Shown: positions 36,956-45,486, counted from the stretch's first letter. The stretch is 64,000 bases of DNA from Shimia sp040370365 (GCF_040370365.1 NZ_BAABWQ010000001.1:806001-870000), one strand, 5' to 3'. Translations and numbers: made by a program. The notes: generated from the letters alone by a model not told the origin.

Positions 36956-37551
36956 CAGTAGTCGACTCCGCGAATGCGCGCGATGTCTTTAAGCAGTTCA
37001 GAAACAGCCTGTAAGAGCATCAAAATAAAACCCAAAAGCATGATTAGCTTGATAGGCCAAAGAACAGGTCGCCACGCTGTCGGACTGCGTTCGATGTACC
37101 CCAAGACCTCATTCGCGGCCTCTTTCCCACCGGTCAAGAAAGCCCAAACCAAATCCCTATAGAACGAATAAGGCTCCACTCCAAAATGGCCTAAGGCATA
37201 AGCGCTGGAGCCAACAGCGCCATGGATCAGGATCGCCAAATAGAAGATCAAGAAGAACACCGTCATGGCGTCGACCATGGCCCTTTGACGGAGCGTCCAT
37301 TCGCCGTAGAACAAATCCATACGCACGTTGGAACCCATCTGAACAGAATATGGGCCACCCAGAATGTAGTACGTGACCATGGCAAACTGTGCCATCTCCA
37401 ACGTCCACATCGATGGTGTCATGAACGTCTTTGAAAACGAAGACCACAACAAGATCGCCATCATCACGAAGATACCGTACATCACAAACCGACCAACGCG
37501 GCGATTAAAGCCGTCGACCAGTCGGATATAGAGCTTGAGGATCACCGGCAT
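36955..37551 (-). CDS. dctQ: TRAP transporter small permease subunit
   Basis: The 198-residue protein has four hydrophobic helices and the DctQ layout (TYYILGGPYSVQMGSNVRMD). It pairs with DctM in the inner membrane. It abuts the N-formylglutamate amidohydrolase gene upstream by one base, so the import and amide-hydrolysis genes are one transcript. Confidence 0.88.
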   Translation of the reverse strand: MPVILKLYIRLVDGFNRRVGRFVMYGIFVMMAILLWSSFSKTFMTPSMWTLEMAQFAMVTYYILGGPYSVQMGSNVRMDLFYGEWTLRQRAMVDAMTVFFLIFYLAILIHGAVGSSAYALGHFGVEPYSFYRDLVWAFLTGGKEAANEVLGYIERSPTAWRPVLWPIKLIMLLGFILMLLQAVSELLKDIARIRGVDY

Positions 37552-38312
37552 CAGACGCTCCCTTTTTGCGAACTGGAGGCATAAATCGCCGCAATACCGT
37601 GCCGCAACGCGTCCTCGATGACATCAGCCACTAAGTCGACAGCACCACTGTCCGTCAGCAAATCATTGCGCACTTCAAGCATCACATTCGGGATTTTATT
37701 GGGCAGCGCGTAGGCTCTGAGTGAATGCGTGACCCCATCTTCGGGTCCATACGGCGCGTTGCGCTGGATCTTGAAAGGCGCGTCCCGCAGCGCAGACAGC
37801 ATATGATCAGCCAACCTGGCATCGTGATCGTGCAAAATACCGACCTCAACGTCGCGCCGTGCGCCATGATACACAGGTGTAAACGAGTGCACAGTGACCA
37901 TCGCTTTCGGTTCGATTACGGCCAATGCCTGTTCTGTTGCTGCCCTAAACGGCGTATAGATTTGCTCCACGCGGTCGCGCCGCTCTATCTCAGTGAGGTT
38001 GGCATTCCCGGGGATATCGAACACTTCGCTGCGTTTGGGAATCGCGCTATCGACCTCTGGAGGCCTGTTGCAGTCATACAGAAGTCGGGACACCTGCCCC
38101 GCCACATAGGTCGCCCCAAACCGACCAGCCAACGCCTTTGTTAGCTCCAAAGCGCCTGGATCCCACGCAACGTGACTTCGCCGAACATCTTCAGAAATGC
38201 CCAGATCGCCGAGCTCAGGCGGAAAGTTGCAAGATGCGTGCTCGCAAACGAACATGACATCACAGGGCGCAATAGGCCCCACAACGTTTACCACATCCTC
38301 TTCTTTCAGCAT
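37551..38312 (-). CDS. N-formylglutamate amidohydrolase-like enzyme
   Basis: The 253-residue protein has the family's metal-binding CEHASCNFPPELG near residue 25 and VHSFTPVYHG mid-protein. The family (HutG type) cuts formyl- or acyl-amides of glutamate. Here, the first gene of a TRAP/ligase/dehydrogenase operon, it could release an amino acid from a gamma-glutamyl intermediate rather than serve histidine breakdown; no hut genes are near. Confidence 0.85.
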   Translation of the reverse strand: MLKEEDVVNVVGPIAPCDVMFVCEHASCNFPPELGDLGISEDVRRSHVAWDPGALELTKALAGRFGATYVAGQVSRLLYDCNRPPEVDSAIPKRSEVFDIPGNANLTEIERRDRVEQIYTPFRAATEQALAVIEPKAMVTVHSFTPVYHGARRDVEVGILHDHDARLADHMLSALRDAPFKIQRNAPYGPEDGVTHSLRAYALPNKIPNVMLEVRNDLLTDSGAVDLVADVIEDALRHGIAAIYASSSQKGSV

Positions 38313-38373
38313 TTGTCACGCCCCCATCTTTGAACAAACTTCTTCAGGCTAGGCCGTCCTGTCAACATTATTT

Positions 38374-38410
38374 CTGAAACTTTCTCTTCTTTTTTATTCA
38401 GCCTGAAACT
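38374..38410. promoter_or_regulatory. Direct repeat between divergent RpiR and TRAP operon
   Basis: CTGAAACT occurs at 38374-38381 and again at 38403-38410, 29 bases apart, in the 121-base gap between the amidohydrolase operon and the RpiR gene. RpiR-type regulators often bind GAAA/TTTC repeats, and GAAACTTTC overlaps the first copy. This is a candidate operator for both transcripts. Confidence 0.45.
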
Positions 38411-38433
38411 ATGATGACAAAAATGCACAAGGG

Positions 38434-39309
38434 ATGGGCAGCTCATTGGCCGATACGGCGCAAGAACATATAAAGAAAGTATACGCCAGCCTCACGCGCG
38501 CGGAACGCCAACTGGCCGGGGTGATACTCGAAAACTACCCCATGTCAGGCATGGGTTCGATAACACGGCTCGCGGATAAGGCTTCGGTATCCACACCGAC
38601 AGTGGCGCGGATGGTTCAAAAACTTGGATATTCGGGTTTCCCTGAGTTTCAAGATGCCCTGCGAAGCGAGGTCGAAGCACGCTTCTCAAATCCCATCGCC
38701 AAACATGAAAGCTGGGCTCAAAGTGTTCCCGAAGGCCATATACTAAATCGCTTCACAGATGCGGTCATCACCAATATCCGCCAAACACTCGCCAATGTGG
38801 ATCCAGAACAATTTGATGCGTTGACGGATTTGCTGGCAAACGAACACCACGCACTCTACATCACTGGCGGTCGGATAACCCACGCTCTTAGCGAATATCT
38901 GCACCTTCACATGCAGGTCATTCGCTCTCGCGTGCGCCATATTCGCGGCACCTCAAACGCTTGGCCACATGACCTGCTGGATATTGCGTCTGGCGATGTG
39001 GTTTTAATCTACGACATTCGCCGGTACGAGAATTCGACACTCCGTCTTGCAGAGATTGCCAAAGCTCAAGGTGCGCGCATCGCGCTGATTACAGACCAAT
39101 GGCAAAGCCCGATCAGTCAGTATGCGGATGTGTCACTCAATTGTCGTATCGAAGCCCCTTCCGCATGGGACTCTACGGTGGCGATGATGCTGCTCTCTGA
39201 GACACTCATAGCCGCCGTTCAAGAAGCAAGCTGGGCGCGTACAGAGAGCCGGATGCGCAATCTGGAAGACATGTTTGATCAAACAAAGATCTTCCGGAAA
39301 TTTGTTTGA
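38434..39309 (+). CDS. MurR/RpiR-family transcriptional regulator
   Basis: The 291-residue protein has an N-terminal RpiR helix-turn-helix (TRLADKASVSTPTVARMVQK) and a C-terminal SIS sugar-phosphate-like domain (HALYITGGRITHALSEYLHL). It probably represses the divergent TRAP operon in response to a pathway intermediate. AAGGG directly touches the ATG, which is unusual; a TTG 12 bases later is an alternative start. Confidence 0.87.
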   Translation: MGSSLADTAQEHIKKVYASLTRAERQLAGVILENYPMSGMGSITRLADKASVSTPTVARMVQKLGYSGFPEFQDALRSEVEARFSNPIAKHESWAQSVPEGHILNRFTDAVITNIRQTLANVDPEQFDALTDLLANEHHALYITGGRITHALSEYLHLHMQVIRSRVRHIRGTSNAWPHDLLDIASGDVVLIYDIRRYENSTLRLAEIAKAQGARIALITDQWQSPISQYADVSLNCRIEAPSAWDSTVAMMLLSETLIAAVQEASWARTESRMRNLEDMFDQTKIFRKFV

Positions 39310-39425
39310 CACGGCTTATGTTTCCTAAAGCCTCACCGCAACCCTAGGTTAAGTTTGCAACTTTTTGTCGAATTCCTGACAAAATCCACGCGGCAGAGCG
39401 AAAAAAGCATCGAAAAAGATAGGCA

Positions 39426-39440
39426 TTAAGGTTTTCTTAA
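39426..39440. promoter_or_regulatory. CtrA-type box, perfect TTAA-N7-TTAA
   Basis: TTAA, seven bases, then TTAA matches the full CtrA consensus of alphaproteobacteria. It lies 150 bases before the start of the receiver/degenerate-GGDEF gene and after the RpiR gene. Activation by phosphorylated CtrA is inferred. Confidence 0.65.
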
Positions 39441-39589
39441 CTTTTTGTCTCCGGCCTCTATTACGCCCCTTTCTGGACGTATTCTCTTGCCACAGTAACT
39501 TCAAACCGAACCGCCAGAAGGCGAGCTTGGTATGTTTTGTTTGAGTTTCATGCGTTCTGGACCACGGCAGCCACAGAAAGGGCTGAGCG

Positions 39590-40669
39590 ATGAAAATATT
39601 GGCTGTAGACGACGATGAGAGCATTTGTGCGCTTCTGACCGAAGCCGTGTCGACAAAAACGAAGCATCACATTGTGACGGCGGCTTCAGGCCCGGAGGCA
39701 ATCCGAACCATTGCCAAAGCAAAAATCCCATTTGATTGTTTCCTATTAGACATTCAAATGCCGATAATGGATGGCATCACGCTGGTTCACAGAATTCGGA
39801 AGACCAAGGGGCATGCACGCACACCAATCTTGATGCTCACAGCCACCTCGCAAAAGAAGTACATCGACGCTGCATTCGCTGCAGGTGCCACAGATTTTGT
39901 CACAAAGCCCTTCGATTTCTTGGAGCTGTTTAGTCGTATTTCCATAGCCGGCCGACTTGTATCCGAACACAAACGCGTTGCAGAAAAATCGTGGGAAATG
40001 GTTTCGCTAAAGCGTGATCTTATGCACAATACCAGCCACAGCTTGACCGAACCGGTTGAGCTCATGGGGGTCACACAGGTCTTGGGTTACGTAAGCTTCG
40101 AAGACCATTTGCTTAGCCTGTCGCGCACGGAACTCAAGTCCAAAGCGGCTTTTGCAACAAAAGTTAAAGGCATTGAAACAGCTTACAAAACACTGCCGCC
40201 GGTGTCTTTTCGCCACTTCCTGACCGATCTATCCAGTGAACTGATGTCCGTAGTGGCTGACAACGATGCTGTCGCAACTTATCGTGGAAACGGGCTGTTT
40301 CTGTGCCTTGTGCCGAACAAACGACAGCTTTCACACAAACGAATTGAAGCGGAAATGAATGACCGGTTGGCTTATATTCCGTCAACCCAAATGGACGGGC
40401 TTCAGTGTAGAGTAAGCGTAGGGGAGCCGCAAAAGTTGCACTCGTGGCGTGGCACAGGGGCTTTAGTAGCGGTTCAAAAGGCCACGCTCAACGCTGAGAT
40501 CCGTGCTCGGTCTGAAAACACAGGGGTTGCATCCCTGCGAAAAGCTGTGCGTTTGCATCCAGGCAGCGGGTTTCAAACAGAGATGGAACGTCGTGCTTAT
40601 GAGAACCTCTTGCAAGATACGCTAAAAGACGATTCCGAAATGCGACCAACCATGGCCGCATTTGGGTAA
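39590..40669 (+). CDS. Response regulator with degenerate GGDEF-like C-terminus
   Basis: The 359-residue protein begins with a full receiver domain: acidic pocket at residues 7-9, phospho-acceptor Asp54 in LLDIQMP, the LTAT Thr and the TKPF Lys. The C-terminal 200 residues look like a GGDEF domain that has lost its motif; YRGNGLFLCLVP stands where GGDEF would be, with a later CRVSVGEP. It therefore should not make c-di-GMP, though it could bind it or GTP. A CtrA box lies upstream. Confidence 0.7.
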   Translation: MKILAVDDDESICALLTEAVSTKTKHHIVTAASGPEAIRTIAKAKIPFDCFLLDIQMPIMDGITLVHRIRKTKGHARTPILMLTATSQKKYIDAAFAAGATDFVTKPFDFLELFSRISIAGRLVSEHKRVAEKSWEMVSLKRDLMHNTSHSLTEPVELMGVTQVLGYVSFEDHLLSLSRTELKSKAAFATKVKGIETAYKTLPPVSFRHFLTDLSSELMSVVADNDAVATYRGNGLFLCLVPNKRQLSHKRIEAEMNDRLAYIPSTQMDGLQCRVSVGEPQKLHSWRGTGALVAVQKATLNAEIRARSENTGVASLRKAVRLHPGSGFQTEMERRAYENLLQDTLKDDSEMRPTMAAFG

Positions 40670-40680
40670 AGTCAAAAACA

Positions 40681-41274
40681 TCAATGTTTTTTGCGCTTTA
40701 AGTCCATAAGTGCGACTTGAACAGGTAGGCCATCAACAAGCATAACTGGCCCTGCCGGTTCTGCAACCAAGCCAAGCGGACGAATCCAACGCGGCCAGAT
40801 CGCCGGAACCAACCCCATGACCTGATGCGCATTCATGGCCTTCGCGGTTGCAATCAATTTTTGCATCAATTGCAACTGCACTTTTTTGCGTTGGGTCGCA
40901 GGCACATCGCGCGCCACAAAAACGCGACTCGCGTCTAAAACGCCCGGATCGATCGGCGCTTCGTCATACAACAAATTGTTTGGTATGGACTCCAGCATGC
41001 CCTTTTGCGCATCCCGCACCATGTAAGAATACATGCCGCATCGCGCCGTTGTCGGCGTCAACCGCACTCCAGCGAGAACACGTTCTCCTTCATGTACCGC
41101 AATCCAACTGCTGGCAGGCGTGTCGTATTGATCGTATTCCATCCCCGCCACCTCTGGCAGGTCCCAATTGTTCTGAATTATGAAGGACTGCTTGCGCGCC
41201 CTCAGCAGATTGACCATCAATTCGCCATGCTTGTGCATGTTTTCAAACGAAAGGGTCGTTGTCAGCATATCCAT
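40681..41274 (-). CDS. LuxI-family acyl-homoserine-lactone synthase
   Basis: The 197-residue protein keeps the spacing of the LuxI invariant residues: Arg27, Phe31, Trp37, Asp48, Asp51, Arg71 and Arg117. The expected Glu three residues before that last Arg is Asp114 (DASRVFV). It should join SAM and an acyl-ACP into an acyl-homoserine lactone. GGAG precedes the ATG at 41274. No LuxR gene is adjacent. The Glu-to-Asp change could alter activity or acyl choice. Confidence 0.85.
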   Translation of the reverse strand: MDMLTTTLSFENMHKHGELMVNLLRARKQSFIIQNNWDLPEVAGMEYDQYDTPASSWIAVHEGERVLAGVRLTPTTARCGMYSYMVRDAQKGMLESIPNNLLYDEAPIDPGVLDASRVFVARDVPATQRKKVQLQLMQKLIATAKAMNAHQVMGLVPAIWPRWIRPLGLVAEPAGPVMLVDGLPVQVALMDLKRKKH

Positions 41275-41817
41275 AAGTTCTCCGGATATTCTATTGCCCC
41301 AATTTGAAACCAAAAAACTCACACATCGGCACGACCATTCTGGCGCGCACCGTACAATCACCAATTTTCACCTAGAACCAAACACACAGGGAAATCGAAG
41401 CGAGAAGCTACATAGTCGGAGGTCTGGACCCCACCCACTTGCAACATTAAGAAACCGCTCACATGAATAGCACTCCTGCATTTCTCAACACAACCCAGCC
41501 GAGAAGGAGTGCCCAACCCCTAAAACACCTTTTATTCGATTGAGACATAAATTTTCGCCAACATCTACCGAAAAATCTCACCATTTCGAAATTGAGGGGC
41601 GCTACAGCGCTACGAACACAGTTTTAAAAATTTTAGCTGAATTTCGCCTAAATGGTTTACACTCTATCAACCTTTTTTCCCGAAGGTTGGGACACCGCTA
41701 GGGTAGAGGCGTGCCAACACCTCAAAATCTCCTCGGCCAAAACACCAAAATGCCACCTTGTTTTAAAAGGATCGGCCTCAACAGCGCTTATAAAGTAAGC
41801 ATCAACAGGGGATTGCC
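41275..41817. other. AT-rich intergenic region before the LuxI-type gene
   Basis: This 543-base stretch is richer in A and T than the flanking genes, as expected of a regulatory region. It separates the divergent LuxI-type gene from the 126-residue gene. I found no lux box of the classic form, no full CtrA box and no convincing small gene in it. It should hold the promoters of both neighbours. Confidence 0.5.
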
Positions 41818-42198
41818 ATGCAGGCATACTTTTTGAATTTTCACGTAAAGGGTGAGATTGCCCATACGCTACTGCTGTCCGAGCCGGAACCAAGGTTGTT
41901 GGTGGATATTTCTGCGACGACCGCAACAGACGCAGAGGCGCCAGGTTTCCGCTACCCCAAACGGGTCAGCTTTACAGTGCGAGATCAAGATTTGATTGAA
42001 CGTTTCCGCGCCAATGTCTCGCCCGGTGATATCATTGAAGCTACTGGCACATTTGACCAATCTGGATATGTACCGCATCAACGTGGGCATGTAGACACCA
42101 CCTTTGAACTGCTGGACTTTGTCCAATTTGAAGCTGGCTCTGACTTGAAACATGATGGGCGCGTTTTCTCGACCGCTCAGACCTCTCGCCCCAACTAA
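41818..42198 (+). CDS. Conserved hypothetical protein, possible OB-fold
   Basis: The 126-residue protein has no named domain that I recognise. It is mostly beta-like, and the order SFTVRDQDLIERF, NVSPGDIIEATGTFDQ and DTTFELLDFVQF is what one sees in OB-fold, single-stranded-DNA-binding-like proteins. AGGGGA precedes the ATG. It stands between the LuxI-type gene and a histidine kinase. The OB-fold idea is weak. Confidence 0.65.
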   Translation: MQAYFLNFHVKGEIAHTLLLSEPEPRLLVDISATTATDAEAPGFRYPKRVSFTVRDQDLIERFRANVSPGDIIEATGTFDQSGYVPHQRGHVDTTFELLDFVQFEAGSDLKHDGRVFSTAQTSRPN

Positions 42199-42250
42199 CG
42201 ATTTCCCATTCTTGACGAGAGCTAACCACGTTCAGAACACATTCGGCGCG

Positions 42251-42265
42251 TTAACTAGATCTTAA
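42251..42265. promoter_or_regulatory. CtrA-type box, perfect TTAA-N7-TTAA
   Basis: A second perfect full CtrA site lies 54 bases before the histidine kinase ATG. Its close position to the start fits direct activation or repression of the kinase-Hpt pair. Confidence 0.7.
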
Positions 42266-42318
42266 AGCCGGCCGCAGGGTCTGCAAACCACTCAAAGATC
42301 AATTCCGGATGTCGCAGA

Positions 42319-43803
42319 ATGCACATTGAACACCCATTACGGCCGTGGCGTGCACGGCCCCTTATGCGAGCTGTAGCCAAACGGTTGCAGCTGTTGCGTC
42401 CTGCCAAACATCCGCGCGTAGAACACTCACGTCGCATAAAACAGCAAATACACGACTTCGCGAATGGTGGCGTAGCGCTGTTTTGGCAACGACAAGGTAT
42501 CTACGCAGGCGCGGGTTTTCTGTGCGGATTTTATTACTCGTGGCCATTGGCCGCCTTTTGCTACCTTCTGGTGCAGGCCGCCGACTTGTTTGATAGTGCG
42601 ATTTGTTTTCGGGTGATCAACCGCACCGACCATTCGCTCCGCCACAGCCATAAACTGCTGCGGCGCTTGTTTTTGTCTAATCTGTTGTCTTCTATATCCA
42701 TCGCAACGTTCACGTTGCTGTTGGCCCGGCTGGAAGGTCCAACCGAACATTTTACATCTTTGTTCTTCTTGTTTGCTGCGGGTCTGTTTGCAGCCGTGAA
42801 CAACCACCAATTGCCACAAGTCCTGGCCATGCGCCTCATCATCTACGGCGCCCTCTTTGTTTTCATCCCAGCGTTCGACATTCTCATTCATGACGCCGCT
42901 TTCACATCCAAGATGTGGATGCACTTTGCTACATCATTGTTTGTATTATATTTTGTGCTCGAATGCTCGACAATATTTCTGCGCATGTATCAACGCACAT
43001 TGGACCAGATGGATGATTTGCGGGCTGAACGCGACAGGGCGCGAGAAAGCTATGAGATCAAGTCACAATTCGTCTCGGTCGTCAGCCACGAATTGCGTAC
43101 CCCACTAACCTCAATCATCGGGTCACTGACACTTTTGCGTGAAACGGATTTGTCCCGAAACCCCGAAAGTGCCAACCGCATGCTGGACATTGCGCATAAG
43201 AATGGCCAGCGCCTCAGCAAATTGATCAATGATCTTCTCGACATTCAAAAAATGGAAGCCCGCAAAATGGTTTACCATTTCGCCCCGGTCGATCTCAGCG
43301 AACTGATCACTGAAGCTGCCCAATCCATAACCCCCTACGCCGACAAATATAATATCGTTGTAAAAACGGTCCCCCCCGCGATCCCGCTCACCATTCGTGC
43401 CGACCGCGAACGGCTGATGCAAGTGCTGGACAACCTTCTGTCCAACGCTGTGAAGTTTTCTCATTGCGGTGGATTTATTGAATTGGGGGCGCGGCTGGTT
43501 GACGGATGTGCTGTCTTGGAAGTGAGTGACCACGGCATTGGTATTTCAGACGACAACCGCCATCTGGTTTTTGCCAAATTTTCGCAGGTCGACAATTCTG
43601 ATTGTCGGAGTTTTGACGGCAGTGGTCTCGGCCTGTCTATCGCGCGCCAGATCGTCGAAGATCACGGCGCGTCCATTGATTTTGAGAGCTTCCCCGGTAA
43701 AGGCACCCGGTTCTTCGCGATCTTCCCACTGTGCGACACCGAAGACGATATCAGCATTGAGCTACCGCCGCGCCCAGTAGAGGCCTTCGATGTCGCCGAC
43801 TGA
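42319..43803 (+). CDS. Membrane sensor histidine kinase
   Basis: The 494-residue protein has about six hydrophobic helices between residues 60 and 222, a short coiled region (223-250), then HisKA with His257 in VVSHELRTPLTS. An ATPase domain follows (LDNLLSNAVKF, SDHGIGISDDN, GSGLGLSIARQ). It lacks a periplasmic sensing domain, so it may sense through its membrane part. It overlaps the Hpt gene by 14 bases and sits below a CtrA box. An ATG 45 bases later is an alternative start. Confidence 0.88.
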   Translation: MHIEHPLRPWRARPLMRAVAKRLQLLRPAKHPRVEHSRRIKQQIHDFANGGVALFWQRQGIYAGAGFLCGFYYSWPLAAFCYLLVQAADLFDSAICFRVINRTDHSLRHSHKLLRRLFLSNLLSSISIATFTLLLARLEGPTEHFTSLFFLFAAGLFAAVNNHQLPQVLAMRLIIYGALFVFIPAFDILIHDAAFTSKMWMHFATSLFVLYFVLECSTIFLRMYQRTLDQMDDLRAERDRARESYEIKSQFVSVVSHELRTPLTSIIGSLTLLRETDLSRNPESANRMLDIAHKNGQRLSKLINDLLDIQKMEARKMVYHFAPVDLSELITEAAQSITPYADKYNIVVKTVPPAIPLTIRADRERLMQVLDNLLSNAVKFSHCGGFIELGARLVDGCAVLEVSDHGIGISDDNRHLVFAKFSQVDNSDCRSFDGSGLGLSIARQIVEDHGASIDFESFPGKGTRFFAIFPLCDTEDDISIELPPRPVEAFDVAD

Positions 43804-44128
43804 ACTTCAGAAAAAACTCGCAGTGTTGCGCCAGAGTTTTTTGTCAGGCCTTCCGGATCGCGAAGCAGAAATTGAAGATTTAACTGCCACACTACTGGAA
43901 CATGGCCCGCAAACAGCCGCGCTCGAAAAGCTATACTTCGCATCCCACCGCCTGTCAGGGATCAGCGACACCTACGGCTTTCAAAAGCTCGGTGAATTGG
44001 CACGCCGTTCTGAAACGCTTCTTGAGCCTATGCGGCACGCTCTTCCCAACAGAGTACAATTTGACACCATACTGCTGGTCACCGATGATCTCAGCGAAGA
44101 ACTAAATCAGCTCATCGACGCAGCATAG
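43790..44128 (+). CDS. Histidine phosphotransfer (Hpt) protein
   Basis: The 112-residue helical protein has the Hpt motif FASHRLSGISDTYGF, with the phospho-accepting His at residue 53. It would relay phosphate between receiver domains. It overlaps the histidine kinase gene by 14 bases, so both are made together, and converges with a single-domain response regulator gene. Confidence 0.8.
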   Translation: MSPTELQKKLAVLRQSFLSGLPDREAEIEDLTATLLEHGPQTAALEKLYFASHRLSGISDTYGFQKLGELARRSETLLEPMRHALPNRVQFDTILLVTDDLSEELNQLIDAA

Positions 44129-44134
44129 GTCGCA

Positions 44135-44524
44135 CTATGTGTCCTGCGCATTTGCAACCATGTCACGTAGCTGATCAGGCAAGGCCACTGGATCAAAGGG
44201 TTTCTGTATTGCCCCTATCGCTGTGGTGCTGATCTCAGATTGGTGCTCCGATGAAATGTCTTTTGACGTCATAAACACCGCTGGCGTCATCGACAAACCC
44301 GGCTGCTCGCGCAGGGCAGCCAGTGTCTCAAAGCCGCTCATTCCCGGCATCATAACGTCCAACACAATCAAATCTGGTACAAAGTCAGAAGCCTTTTCAA
44401 TAGCTTCCCTTCCACCTTTGCATTGCAACACCTCAAACCCGCCCAGATCGGCTAGCGCAAGCGCGGCGATTTCTCGGATATCGGGGTCATCCTCTACATG
44501 CAGAATTTTGTGAATTTCAGTCAT
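44135..44524 (-). CDS. Single-domain response regulator
   Basis: The 129-residue protein is one receiver domain: acidic residues 11-13, Asp56 in LIVLDVMMPGMSG, MTSKD and IQKPF. It has no output domain, as in CheY or DivK-type proteins. The ATG at 44524 starts the fold directly; longer frames are not supported. It likely works with the converging kinase and Hpt. Confidence 0.88.
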   Translation of the reverse strand: MTEIHKILHVEDDPDIREIAALALADLGGFEVLQCKGGREAIEKASDFVPDLIVLDVMMPGMSGFETLAALREQPGLSMTPAVFMTSKDISSEHQSEISTTAIGAIQKPFDPVALPDQLRDMVANAQDT

Positions 44525-44716
44525 TGTCAGTGCCCCAGTTCCCCGCGCTCGAAACCGTAACCACACGATCACTCTTTGGGAAGGCGCAATTCGGCAAACA
44601 ATCCGCGTTCCTTCTTCTATGTGCATTACGTCACGTTGAACACCGATCACCAACCTTGTTCCGTTTTAGCAACCGCTTAAGCTGCAGATGCCATTTGCAG
44701 CCAATAGGAGAACCAA

Positions 44717-45481
44717 ATGACCGTGCCTCCCATAAACCAAGAACGCATTGGAAATGCGGTGGTCATCACTTTGAACGATCCTGACCGCTTGAACCCTATT
44801 GGTCTAAACACACGCATTCATCTATCAAACGCCCTCACCGAGGCCGAAGAAAACGCCTCCATTCGCGCCATTATATTGACCGGAGCTGGTGGCAACTTCT
44901 CCTCAGGCGGTGACATCTCCGCCATGGACGCCCCGATGCGCGTCAAGCGCACCAATTTCGAACACGTCAAGCTCCTCGCAAATCAGATCACCGGCGCTTC
45001 GGTCCCTGTGATTGCCGCTGTCGAAGGCTGGGCAGCAGGTGCAGGCATGGCGGTTGCGATGCTTTGCGACACGGTGATTGCCGGAAAATCGGCGCGTTTC
45101 ATGGCGGCCTTTCCTAAGATTGGGTTGATGCCAGACTATGGCCTTCTGGCGTCTTTGCCAGCGCGTATCGGTCAGTCCCGCGCGCGACAACTCATGTTAT
45201 ACGCAAAACCAGTGGATGCGAGTAAGGCTGAAAGCTGGGGCATGGTGGATGAATTGGTCAACGATGGTCGCGCACTGGAGTCTGCGCTGAACTTGGCCAA
45301 ACATGTAGAAACCCTTGGCCCAGAGGCTCTCCGCGCTATCAAGGCGTTTGATTCAGGCCGGTTGGACCGCGCCATCGACTATGAGCGGGACTTACAGCCA
45401 CTTTTTCTTGGCAGTGAAAACGCGAAAGAGGGGCGCGCAGCCTTTTTCGAAAAACGCGCACCAAAGTTCAAAACGAACTGA
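44717..45481 (+). CDS. Enoyl-CoA hydratase/isomerase family protein
   Basis: The 254-residue crotonase-fold protein has the oxyanion-hole segments AGGNFSSGGDISAM and EGWAAGAGMAVAM. The exact substrate (fatty or other acyl-CoA) is not set. AGGAG precedes the ATG. A bidirectional terminator follows. Confidence 0.9.
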   Translation: MTVPPINQERIGNAVVITLNDPDRLNPIGLNTRIHLSNALTEAEENASIRAIILTGAGGNFSSGGDISAMDAPMRVKRTNFEHVKLLANQITGASVPVIAAVEGWAAGAGMAVAMLCDTVIAGKSARFMAAFPKIGLMPDYGLLASLPARIGQSRARQLMLYAKPVDASKAESWGMVDELVNDGRALESALNLAKHVETLGPEALRAIKAFDSGRLDRAIDYERDLQPLFLGSENAKEGRAAFFEKRAPKFKTN

Positions 45482-45486
45482 AGCTT

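Noticed and set aside
41275..41817. lux box for autoregulation of the LuxI-type gene
   Set aside because: No 18-20 base dyad of the known form was found by eye.
41657..41926. 89-residue minus-strand frame before the 126-residue gene
   Set aside because: Overlaps the start of the plus-strand gene, no ribosome site and no family.
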